Shown: piece after piece, positions 48,620 through 59,614 of the stretch | Layout: every line of letters starts with the position of its first letter | Position numbering within the stretch: the stretch's first letter is position 1 | Program-made: the position numbers and the translations under genes | Notes under the pieces: generated by a model | Databases searched by the model: none | The model's input: only the letters and a program-made list of their open reading frames with translations | What the model was told of the DNA's origin: nothing | From: Rallus limicola | Lineage: Eukaryota > Chordata > Aves > Gruiformes > Rallidae | Reading direction: 5' to 3' | Length of the DNA: 64,000 bases | Assembly: GCA_022605955.1 (NCBI GenBank) | Contig: JAKCOZ010000008.1 | Span: 5,582,001 to 5,646,000, forward strand

Positions 48620-51600
48620 GTAAGTGCTTTAGTACATGAAAACATTATTACCTTCTTTTTAACTTCTGGATGTGTTCCATATTGCCAGAACAGACAAACA
48701 GGATAATAACTGTTTATATATGATAGAAAGATTTTGTGTAGCTAGAGAATTGTGAATTAATACAAAAGTTGGCAGCTTGACTATAGGCCAGATTATACAG
48801 CTAGTCATGAAGATCCTACTGCTCCTGCTGGCAATTCAATTCCAGTGGAGATATATGCTCAGTGATGCTATAATCGTGCTGTAGTAGAGTGAAATAATAG
48901 GGCCATTTGCTGCACTTTTTTTATTTTATTTTTTCCCAGAAAATTGCATGCCAGTGTTGAACATTCCTCTGAACATTACAGAAATCATTAAGCCTACAAA
49001 GTGTACTTCTGGTGGAGAAAAGGCAAAGTATTTGACCATGTTTGGGAATATTTGTCACTTAAGAGAGAATCTTTTAAAAGCAAAACCATATATTTGACCC
49101 ATTTCTCTCATTGTACCATGGAAAATCTCCCTGTTAATTCACTGTAGTTTTATGCTTGAATAAGGTACTAACTACACCTGATACTCAGTTTACCCAGAGA
49201 GTAGGGATGTTGCAATTCAGAAGAAAAATTTTCCATTGGGTGCTAGATTCTGGTTCTTGAAAGGTTATGTGAGTGGTAACTTTTCTGCATCAAGATGTAC
49301 ACAGGGCTTATGTTTGTAGCTTTAAGTCACACTGAATGGTGCCCTTCCTTGTGAAGCTTCTAATAATTTACCTTAGAATTTAGTGAACAGTTTCTTGCCC
49401 AGCAAGGGCCTTTCCCATGATGTTTTAAAGTCCAAGCACCAGGAGAACAGAGATGTTTGAACTTGCTGAGCGTTCTTTTCTCATCCCTTATAGCTGTTTT
49501 GACCATATTGTTATCATTATTAACAATAATTGCACTTTTCACAAAATAGTCTGAAAACTTTTGCCAAATATAATACTGAACATGAACTTGAGGCTATTGC
49601 TGTTGTTGTTCTGATAAAAGTGAGTTATTGAGGAACATCACATGCAACTATTTCATCTGAGAGAATTTAAAATATGAACTCTTAGGGATGTGTTTCAAGG
49701 GTGAAGCAATTTTCAAAAAGCATCATAACGGGAACTGGAAAAAAGCTTAGTGCTGAAGTTTGGGATGCTTAAGGTTAAAGTATCCCACACATGGTTTCAA
49801 CTTCAGGCAAATAGGTTTTTTCACTTTAATGCAGATGTCTTTCCTAAGAACATCTACAAGGTCATTTTTTAAAACTTATGGGGAACATATGCAGAATGAA
49901 TGTATTGGGAAACTTTTTCCTCCTGACTCCTGTGGTATCATCTCTTCTTTGAAAATGTAGATGTCTCCTGCATTATAAAACCACAAATTATAAGCATATC
50001 TAAGGCTGTCCTTGTAGTGTCACTGAAAGGAAAGAGAGAGAATGAAAGTCTGGAAATGTGCAATATGCAGGAAATTCAATCCAACTGATCTAGAACTTTG
50101 ATAGCAAAGCAGAGCCCCTTATCAGAGCCACTCAGTTTAACTATGCCCCATTTAATATGGTCCTGACAGCTTAGGGTATATCTTCACTGTACAGAAGTAC
50201 AAAAAACTCTATGCCTCGCTTCTACAATTTCTTTCTAACTTACTGTTTTCTAATGCTGCAATAATTTGCTGTGCTTTTTTGTCTGTCATTTTGTGGAAGT
50301 CCTTCTAAATGCAGCAATAGTAGTCATTTAGAACTTCAAGTGCATCTCCAAGAAACACTTTATCAGGGAACTATGAAGATTGTCCTTAATATACATAAAT
50401 AATGCAGAAATGCTAATGTAGCTTTTAAGGATGTGTTTAGTCATGTGGAAAAGTCACCTGTCCTATACTATATGTTCTTTTGCTCCCTGGGAATCAAAAG
50501 TAATTTTTGTGTTGTTTTTGAAGATTAAGTTGCATCATATGCTTCATCTTTGTAAATTTCATATTGTGTTTTTGTGGCACTTAATTCCTGAAAGAAATAT
50601 CTAGTGCCAAAAGGCTGAGGATATCTAGAATAATGAGATTAAAAACGTGCTTACAGAGCTTATGCTAACTTATGAAAGAGATATAACTTAAGATTCCACA
50701 GTATGTGATATTTCATCTTGTTCTCCAAACTTGTACAAGCAAAACAATGGAAAATCTTTAAATTCAAAGATTGTGCATCTTATTACTATCATTTCCAGTT
50801 ACTCTTTGGTGTCTGCTTACTTTGAAGCAGATTGCAAAGGACAGATAGCTGTGACTGACAACAGTCACATGTGGTAGAATGGCCTGTTGTGCATATTTTT
50901 TGCATGTAAAAAGACAAAGTAAATGCATAAATCTTTTGAAAAACCATAATCTGAGAAGATTCCATCTGTGAACAATGCAAGGTGCATTCAGTCACGTGGG
51001 TTCAGTGTGGAAGCTGCTGTATTTAAAAACCGCATATCATATGTATACTGCTGCTTTAAATCGCAGCCATAACATTTCTTAACATGAATTTTCTAAAAAG
51101 TTTTTCCTTTAAAGCTTATTTATTTTTTTATTATTAAATCTCTTCTCTTACGATGTGCCAGGTAAAGACTTGGGGCACTATTGTGCAGTAGCATACGCAC
51201 CAATTACCTCTGGTTTCTGTTCATGCAAAGAACGTTATTGCTGACTGCCACTGAATTTATGGAAAAAGCAATGTTCCACCAATGGCAGCCTTGTGCACTC
51301 ACCTTCAGAGGAATACGCTTCCCGTTAGTGTTCATCAAAAAAGCACTTTGCTCTAAAGGCCAGCCAACAGAAATACATAATCCTTTAGCCCACACCAAGG
51401 ATATTCCACATTCTCCGATACTTTTTTCATGTCCTTGGCTGGAGCTTAAGGTGAGATAGAATCATTTTTGTGCTGCACTGCTTCATTTCATCTTTGTGAT
51501 TTTATTACAGCCCAGTGTAATTTAGAAAAGCCATGGGCTTTACTTTGTGAGGTGGAAGCGTGGCACCAAAATCAAGACACCAGGAGTTTTGTATAGCACT

Positions 51601-52849
51601 GTCTGTCTGCAGTCTGTGTGTTTGGGGAATACTCCGAGATCTATCCTAATATTGTGAAATGTCACATCAGCAGCAAGCCACAGACCGCCCTGCAGTCTGC
51701 AAATGTGAGAGATTGTTCTACCCGTAATTCGATGCCAAACGATCATATACTCCTCTCTTCATTTCCCATAGCCTGAAGAGCCTCATGTCAGAAGAAAAAA
51801 AGACATAATCAAATCCCTGGGATTAAGAGATTAGAAATGCACGTTTATAAATCTACAGAGCAAGTCTTTGGTGTCTTGCTGAGGCTAGTCTCAAGAGGTG
51901 AACAGGGATGCTTGTGGAAGCCAACCAAGCAAATATACACCACAATCAAAGATATGTCATGCAAATGATGATAAATCCTATTGGGTTAGATTACCGAACG
52001 TATTTCATGTTATTGTGAATGTGCTGCTAGTGTTTCAAAACAGCAGAGAGTGATTAACAAATAATTTAAGATCTCTGAGATACTGAAAGTTAATTTTTTC
52101 TGCAGCGCTGGCTTCCCTCCTATCATCACCCTGAAAGTATCTTCATTCCTGTTTGATTTATATAGCGTGGCAGAAAAATATGTCCCTATATTTGAATTAT
52201 GGCTTCTGATGGCATGTAATGGAGAGGGTTTTCACTGCATGCTAGGAAGATACTTAGACTATACATACACTTGGGAAATAGTGCAGAAGAACAGAGCAAA
52301 ACTGTGCCTAGATCTGAAAAATAGAATATCTAGGGGATTTGAATAACGCCTACTTGAACACATGCCAGCTCTTAGTGTGCACTGCATTCTTAAATGAAGG
52401 TTTTCTCTCTGTTTACCCAATAAATGCTTTTAAACAGAGGTGGAAGCAAAAATGCTGAAGATCAGTGTTTGCAAACAGAACTAGAGACCACATGACATAT
52501 AAAATTCACTTTTTTTAACATAAAATCTGAAATCTGGCATTTTTAAAGAAAATAAGATGTCAGAAGACACAAGCATAATGCTTTTTTTTCTTTAATGTAG
52601 AGAAGGAATTTGCTTTTGAGGAATTGCATTTCAAAGGGTATTTTTGGACTGCTGCATATTGTGACTTTGAAGGAAGTTGAAGGTTTTATCATTAGATATG
52701 GGTCGCAGAAGAGATAGGATATCCACTTCCACTATTAATTGCCCTGTAACTTTACTCTGATTTATTTCTGAAAAGATTTTTTGTAGTTATAATGAAGCAA
52801 CCTAAACAGTTACAGATGTTCTTCACTTTTGTTGTTGTACTATGTACAG
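48620..52849 (+). other. NCKAP5: NCKAP5 intron, 4.2 kb
   Basis: The intron runs from donor GTAAGT to acceptor CTATGTACAG. No transposon or RNA gene is recognised. A stretch around 51990-52080 (ATTACCGAACGTATTTCATG; GAGTGATTAACAAATAATTT) looks like unique, possibly conserved non-coding DNA. Short open frames at 51181-51459 and elsewhere show no splice or family support. Confidence 0.8.
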
Positions 52850-52928
52850 GCTAAAGTAGTCACAGAAAACCTGCAAGAAGAAGAAGAGGACACCATGACA
52901 AGGACTACATGTCAGAGTCATGTGATAG
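52850..52928 (+). CDS. NCKAP5: NCKAP5 acidic exon (about 79 nt), 3' border uncertain
   Basis: The exon follows acceptor TGTACAG in phase 0, as required by the preceding exon, and encodes AKVVTENLQEEEEDTMTRTT then CQSHVI. The Glu-rich run and TRTTCQSH end fit the C-terminal half of NCKAP5-family proteins, but the resemblance is weaker than for the other exons. Two donors are possible: GTACAG after 52928 (phase 1, preceded by ATAG) or GTGATA after 52921 (phase 0). I prefer the first because it has the consensus G at the exon end. Neither is strong. Confidence 0.7.
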
Positions 52929-55900
52929 GTACAGAATTACATTTTATGCTGAATTTTATTGCTGTCTCAGTTCTTGGAGAAAAAAAACCCAAAACCTGTT
53001 TAATTCTTATTCCTTCATTTTCTTATCCACCCAGTGTCAGCTTTAGCATTTGTTTAGCTCTGGTCCTGGATAGCCAGGTTTCACCAACTATATAACAGAT
53101 GAGTACATACCATCACCAATTGTGGATCAATGCAATGCTTGACAGAAGAGCTTTGAATCTGTGAAAGTTCAGTTCAGTCTCCAGAACCAGTGGGTTATAT
53201 ATACGGGCTTAACTTGAGGTTTGTGTCCATGACACGTTCAGAATGAACGATACAGGTATGCTCTAACTGTGTCATCCGGCCTTGAATTAGTAAAATTCAG
53301 AATAAAGTTCTGAACAGCAGAATAATTACTGTGATAAACTAAACTGGAAGTAGCAAACCAGGTCTGTTTGGAAGACCATAAAGCTGTTATTGAAAATGAA
53401 GTTGCCTTTGCTCTATACTTTTGAGGAGGATAGCACCATCCACCCTGCAGGTACTGATTTTAAACCTCAGTACATGTTAAAACACTTAATAGGCAAGAGA
53501 GGACAAAACAGAAGCTGCCTGGGATCTGTGCTAGAGCGATACGCCACCGCTAAAAGGAACCGACTCTGAATGAAAAAGATTCTCCTTTAGCAAGTTCCTT
53601 TGCAGGCAGAGGCTGCAGCAATAGGTAAAATCTGATTCTGTGTTTTCAGGCCCCTGTAAGTGATTTTGCTAGCCAGGAGCTCTTTCATTTCACTTATACT
53701 GTCAACTCAGCAAGTGAGGCTAAACAGAGGTGTCATGTGGAAACATTTCTTTTTGGGTTTGCAGGAAAACGTTTACATGCTTTATTGACTTGTACCTCTT
53801 TTTCAGTCCCAAATTCAGCCACATAAATTCTGGCTGTCTCACAGAAAACATCCCTAAACTCTTCCCTCTCTAATAACCCAGCCATAACTTGTCGCCCTTA
53901 CAGCAGCTAAATAGCAAGATCTTTGAACAATGCAGTGTAAGACAGAGGAGATTCAGTGAGTGGGTAGGTGCTAGCCATGGAATGATAAGTACACACTCTG
54001 TGAATAAAGGACTTACTTTCTGTTCCTAGAAATTGCCCAAAAGAGAATACCTCCCTTAAGATTGTTCAGAATTGTTTTTCCTCAGACTGAAATGTGCTTT
54101 GCCTCCACCCAAAAATTCTGAAAACTTTTAATTGACATGAAACTGCTTGGGTTTAATTTTTTCTTTTAATCCAGATACTAGACAGGAAAAAAAGCAGCTA
54201 TTTGGAGAGCTTTCTTCTGAAAAGACTCCAGTGCTTCCTTCCTTCCTTCATCAGTGTAACTGGTGGTTGTGGCTGAGACCTAGTTGTTATCTATTTTGAC
54301 CTATTACTTTGTTATTGGGTCCTGTAATACGTCATGCACGTGACTTTTGAGGATGTTAATATTTTACTTCTCCCACAGGTACAAAATCTCAGTCTCTGGC
54401 TGGATGTAGTGGTTCTGGAGCAGGCTGACTGACATTCCCCAAAGACAGATTTCTGTTGTGCCTTGGGTTCATGAGGCCCTCAGTTAGCTAGGAGAGGTCC
54501 TCTCTGTGGGTCCAGCCCTCCTGTGCACCAAAGTCATTTTTTGCAAAGAGAAGACCTTTCTCTTGACCTTTTTCAGGGCTGATGACATAGATTAAGTGAC
54601 AGGTAGGTCTGTGACCCAGGTCTATACAAGTCCACAGTATGTAGTGCTACAGAGATGCCAGGCAGCAGTGTCCCTTGGGGAAATTGTTACAGCCCTTACA
54701 AAGACCTTTCCATCGCCTGAGCTGTACCAATTACAAAAGCTTCTTCTTGCCCCTATACAATGCTGTCTCTTAAAGGTTCAGAGCAGGGTACCAGCTATCC
54801 CTGTTTCCCTTCTCAGAGCATCTAGAATAACTCAGGGAGTTTGCTCTGAGGATCTAGTTGCTAATGTCAGGAAACTCCTTGATGATGGGAGACGTTATGT
54901 GCAATAGGTAGTATTGGCACAGTAAAAATAATAGAGGTCTGAGGAAATCTTTTAACATCAGCACAGTGAGTCTAAATGCAGAATGTACCAGTCATTACTT
55001 ATGTCTGCATGACAAATCCAGGCCTGGGAAATTACAAGCACAGATCTAAGTGCACTTCCTGCATATTCCTACATCAGTATCTTGCTGTGTTTTCCATCAC
55101 TCTCATCAGGCTGTATTTCATCTTCCATTGATATTTTTGCTGCTGTATGTCCTCATTGCTCTTTGTGAATAGCAAGAGTTCCTAGGTCTTGTTCAAATTC
55201 TTTTACTGAATACCTTGATACATATTCTGGCATTATTCTGATACAAAGGTTTTCATAGAAAGTTACTGTTGGTGTTTAAGGCTGAAACTCTGCAGCTTAA
55301 AGAAACTTTCATTTGGAACATTTCCTACATCAGCTTGTGATTTTTGGTCAAAACTATACACAGGAAAGAACTGTGACCATTATAAAGAACTTGGTATGGA
55401 GGATTACCTGAGATGTGAGAGCCAATTTGCCTTGCTTTGTTGTCAGGTCCTAAGCTTCTGGTTGTCAGAAGCAGAAGGATGGCTCTGTAAATGCTATGCC
55501 TCGCTGCCATCAAGCATATGACAGTGAGCCAGGTCCTTAGTCTGATCAAAGAGGGTGGTTGCTCAGTCACCCGAGCAGTTCATGTCCTGATGGAGGCTTT
55601 TGGTCTGTTGTTTTCATGTTCCATAGTGTTGGGGGTTCTTCCAGAACAGGAGCATCTTTGAAATCTTGAAAATTTCATTGGGGTTTAAATTCTTATTGCA
55701 TTCTTCACCATCATGAACAGTTGCTTTAAGAAAACAAATTTCACTGTGGTTTTGTTGTTGTACTTCAGTGGGTTTGTTTTACTGGTGTTGATCTAAATTG
55801 TTAACAAAATAGAGCTGAATGTATAGAAGATGCAGAAAAGTTAAGATTAACCAGGGAAGATGTTCTTTGCTATGGTAAGGAAATAATAGGAAAAGCACAT

Positions 55901-56894
55901 GTTGCTGTAGTTGTCACATCAGTACTTCCCAGTTAGCTAATAAAGAAGATACATATAACTGAACAGTCTTCAAGGTTGGTATTATGTAAGGCAGTGCTGG
56001 TTCATCACTTTCTAATAATGAGATTCTCCTGGGTGTGTTAAACAAAAAAAGTGTAAAGTGGCAGGTGCTGGATTTTTAATTTATTGTCAGTTGTTGATCT
56101 AAACAATTTTAAGTGTTTTGCTGACTCTTTGGTTTTGCTAAATTGAAAGAAGAGGATGCACAGTAATATAAAATCTCCCTTCTAGTATACCTGTATCTGG
56201 CAATTTACCAGACCCCATGATTGAAACCTGCATGATAATAATTTCTCTGGATCCTGTTCCCTTTTCTCTTTGTCACCCCAAATGGGTGCCAATTCACTAG
56301 AGAAGGGAGTCCACATTGAATATGTCTTTTGCCACTGATACACTCAAGCTTCAAACAAAAAGCAGTCCCAGCATATGTTCAACAGCCTAAATAAGCTGAT
56401 GGGAGGTGTCTGAGAAGGTTTCGAGTCTATTCTTAAATTTGTACTCAGGTTTCAATACAAAGAAAGAGGGTTGGGTTTTTTTCTATGCATAAATATCTTT
56501 ATTCACTTCAGTGGATTTCCAGTGGCCATTCTACCCTCAGCAGTTCCTAAATGAATCAAACATGCCCTTCTGATCTAAAAGCACTGTATTTCAGAGAGTG
56601 CATGAAAGCATGGACTAATTAAGTTTGTCTTTCAAAGTTATCATTAATATGTCATTGATTGAACTGAAAGGCCCGGTTCATTTGTTATTAAAGCCTGTTG
56701 AGCTTTGACATCAGGGACATCACTGCAGGTTGGTTTTTATCCTTAGAATGACTTCACTGGTAGAAAGAAATTTTTTTTAATTTTGAACAGACCCACAGTT
56801 TGCTTGAGCATAGTGGGTGCTCTAGAGACCAAATGCTTGGTAACACAAGAATTGGTAGTAGCAATCCAAAATATATCTGGGTTTTGTTGGTAAC

Positions 56895-57365
56895 CCTCTA
56901 CTCTTTCCTGGTGACACCACATCTGGAGTTCTGGAGTCCAGCAGAGGATTGCAAAGATGATGAGGGGACTGGAGCATATCTTGTATGAGGAAAGGCTGAG
57001 ACAGCTGGGGGTACTTAGCCTGGAGAAGACAGAGATCCACTCAACACTTTTAAATAAGTAAAGGGTGGATGTCTAGAGAAAGGAGCCAGACTCCTATCAG
57101 TGGTGCCCACTGACAGGACAAGGGCCAACAGGTACAAACTGGAACACGGGAAGTTCAGTATGAACATGAGAAAAAACTTATTTACTTTGTGGGTGATGGA
57201 GCACTGGAACAGGCTGCCCAGAGAGGTTGTGGCATCTCCTTCTCTGGCAGTATTCATAATCTGCCTGGACACAATCTTGTGCAGTATGCTCTAGGGGAAC
57301 CTGCTTTAGCCAGGGCATCAGACCAGATGATTTCCAGAGGTCCCTTCCAACTCCTACTGTTTTGC
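56895..57365 (+). repeat. CR1 LINE fragment, sense, about 470 bp
   Basis: The longest CR1 copy here. CR1 words appear in order: GACACCACATCTGGAGTTCT, GAGTCCAGCAGAGGATTGCA, GATGATGAGGGGACTGGAGC, GAGGAAAGGCTGAGACAGCT, TTAGCCTGGAGAAGACAGAG, GACAGGACAAGGGCCAACAG, ACTGGAACAGGCTGCCCAGA and GGTCCCTTCCAACTCCTACT. It covers the end of the reverse-transcriptase ORF and the 3' UTR, with several stops and small gaps. Open frames that overlap it on either strand are by-products. Confidence 0.95.
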
Positions 57366-57953
57366 AAATCTATTATCTGCTCCACTGGAATGACAAGGTA
57401 CTACCTACGAAGTTGTATGGGGAGTTTATTCTCTGAGCCAGGCTGGGGTTAGAATCCACAGTCAAAAAATTCATGGGTTTTGGAAAGAAATTGTCTAACT
57501 GTGGTATTGACCCATATTGTTTGTTTGGAGTATTTCAGGTGAAATTCAGAGAGAGACAAAGATTATGAAGGTAAATGTAGTCAGAATTTTTGAAACTTTG
57601 AAGAAAGACTTGGGTCTAATTTTTGTCAAATTTTGGTTAGAGGTCCAAGTCAGTTGCTCAAAATTGATTCATCTAACATTAAATGGGAACCTTTGTAGAT
57701 ACTGGCATTTCTATAATACAGAGAAAATGCCTGCAGATTCTTTAAAGGGTTTTGAAAAGGCTCTAGCTAGATAGAGGGTTGGGCTTCCACGTATCAAAGC
57801 AACATTAAAAGTGCATTGTAGACTTGACTGCTTTGTGCTAGAACAAAAACACACACTGAGGTCAAGGGATTCTTTTGTAGCTCTGCTGTAGCCCAGCACT
57901 CAATTCCATTAAAGTTCTTGATAATCATCTGCCTTATAGCAGCTTTTATCATC

Positions 57954-57967
57954 TTTTTTTTTTTTTT
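57954..57967. repeat. Poly-T run (14 nt)
   Basis: Fourteen consecutive T on the + strand, inside the downstream intron. It may be the tail of an unrecognised antisense retroelement, but no body is visible beside it. Confidence 0.6.
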
Positions 57968-59017
57968 CCTACTTTCCAAGAACAACCTTGCAGAAAGATT
58001 TTACAGTTTAATTTAAAGGCAACCCAGCCAAAGAAATGAGGGTCTGTCTTTTAAGCAACTTTTGGGAGATCGGTCTTCTTTGGGGGAACATTTGCTTGCA
58101 TCCCCTAGATACCTAATGTTCCAGAAAGGCAAGTGTTGGTATTTTTTTTATGTTGTGTTTTAAAGTCCAACCCCCTTTAAGCTTGATATGCATGAACAAA
58201 AAGTGATCAAACTACATTTTCATTGCACATTTTGCAACTCGTAAGTTTTAGAAAAGTAGCAACCTGATAGCAATTTACCAGGTATACTGATTGCAAAGGT
58301 AGGACACATAATATGTTAGAGATATGAGTGGGTTTGACTTGAAATGCCAGCATTGTCATTATTTGTATTGAGGAATCAAACCCCTGAAGATTATAGCCCT
58401 ATCTGTGTGTTCCGATACTGTTCTATTCAGCACCCAGTAGCCATACTATGAAGCTATATATGTGATAATAAAAACCCCACACCTCATAAGCAGAGCTTTC
58501 TATCAGAAGGACCTACATTCTTTCTAGTACTCCAGGTAATTTTGTTTGACCCCTCTTTTCCTTGTGGTTCTTCTGTATGGTTTTCCCACACATACCAATT
58601 TACTGCCCAGGCATTCTTCTCTCACCTTTGCCCTCATATTTGTTCACCTGCATAATTCAGAACTGATAGTCACTCTTTACTGCTTGTGGGGTGCCCTGGT
58701 ATTGCTCATTGTTGGACTGCCCACAAATCTAGACCATGATACAGAGCCTGCCCATTTGTTTCCATGCTAATATCATTTCTAAGCAACAGATGGTTGCTCC
58801 AGCCTCATCTGCCTTTTTTTCCTCCTGCTTTCTTTCTGAAATCTAGAGCTGATGATATAAAAACTTATGTTTCAGATTTTATTTCTGAATGTGCCATTTA
58901 ATGTACATGCTCATAATGCTTAATTATAAATTACCCAATTGCCTATTCCAAAGCTTGATGAAAACAATAGCAGTTCATCTGCTTGGTTAATAAGCTTCCA
59001 GTAAAAGAAGAAAAAGT

Positions 59018-59022
59018 ACTGG
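59018..59022. repeat. 5-bp target-site duplication, left copy
   Basis: ACTGG immediately precedes the LTR and is repeated immediately after it at 59610-59614. A 5-bp duplication is the usual size for ERVL-type integrations. Confidence 0.85.
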
Positions 59023-59609
59023 TGTCCTGGTTTCAGTCAGGATAGAGTTAACTTCATTTGTAGCAGCGGATGGAATGCTGTGTTTGGGAGTTAAAATGAA
59101 AGCAGTGCTGAGAACACCCTGATGTTTTTAGTTTCAGTCAGACGAGGGGCGAAGCCAGGACAGGTGACCCAGATGGGCCAAAGAGAGTATTCCATGCCAA
59201 TTACGTCCTGCCCAGGATAAAGGGGGGCTGATGGGAGGAAGAAGGGGGGCGGTTCCGGGACGCGAGCGGCCGGGACACGGGGGTCTTGGGGGACGGTCGG
59301 GTTCTGGGCCGGCTCTGGGTGGTGCGGCCTGAGTTGTGTGGTTGGGTGAGAAGCTGCATTGTGTATCAATAGTTTCATATTCTTTTGCTCTAAAGTCCTG
59401 TTAGCATTGTTATATTTTATCTTTCTGTTATCTTAGTAAACTATCCTTATCCCAACCCACGGGCCTCTTAGTTTCTTGGTTTTGGAGTTATTTGCCCCTT
59501 CCTTTTCCCTTCCCTTGTTTCCCCCCCTTTCCCTCTTCCCCTGCTCTTTTACTGTAAGGAGCAGGCAGCTACGTGGATCTCAGCCCAAAGCCAGGGTGAA
59601 ACCACGACA
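59023..59609 (+). mobile_element. Solo LTR of an avian endogenous retrovirus (ERVL-type), intact ends
   Basis: The element is 587 bp. It begins TGTCCTGGTTTCAGTCAGGA and ends GGGTGAAACCACGACA. The terminal 13 bp form an inverted repeat with one mismatch, starting TG and ending CA. It is bounded by perfect ACTGG duplications. The middle is GC-rich and keeps many CpGs (GGGACGCGAGCGGCCGGGAC), which suggests a younger insertion than the LTRs at 11.6 and 22-23 kb. A TATA-like GGATAAAGG sits at about 59215. No gag, pol or env remains; it is what homologous recombination between two LTRs leaves behind. It lies sense to NCKAP5. Confidence 0.93.
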
Positions 59610-59614
59610 ACTGG
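59610..59614. repeat. 5-bp target-site duplication, right copy
   Basis: ACTGG directly follows the LTR end GACGACA-type terminus and matches the left copy at 59018-59022. Confidence 0.85.

Larger units (their letters stand above)
5578..52928 (+). other. NCKAP5: NCKAP5 gene body, eight visible coding exons (partial gene)
   Basis: This is the span from the first to the last exon I can place. All exons lie on the + strand, join in one frame and match the vertebrate NCKAP5 protein in order. Exon lengths are 69, 39, 120, 105, 192, 3851, 232 and about 79 nt. Intron lengths are 5.9, 6.2, 22.2, 3.1, 0.48, 0.58 and 4.2 kb. The first five exons start and end in phase 0. The giant exon ends in phase 2 and the next one restores phase 0. 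Known of the family: NCKAP5 was named as an NCK1 SH3-domain partner, and its paralogue NCKAP5L/Cep169 is a microtubule plus-end and centrosomal protein. The cellular role of NCKAP5 itself is poorly defined. The 5' end, promoter, start codon, stop codon and 3' UTR are outside the window. Confidence 0.95.

Noticed and set aside
54596..54907. 103-codon + strand ORF in the downstream intron
   Set aside because: No family resemblance to the NCKAP5 C-terminus and no convincing splice acceptor that would join it.
57015..57452. Overlapping short ORFs on both strands at 56.8-57.5 kb
   Set aside because: They are by-products of the CR1 copy at 56895-57365.
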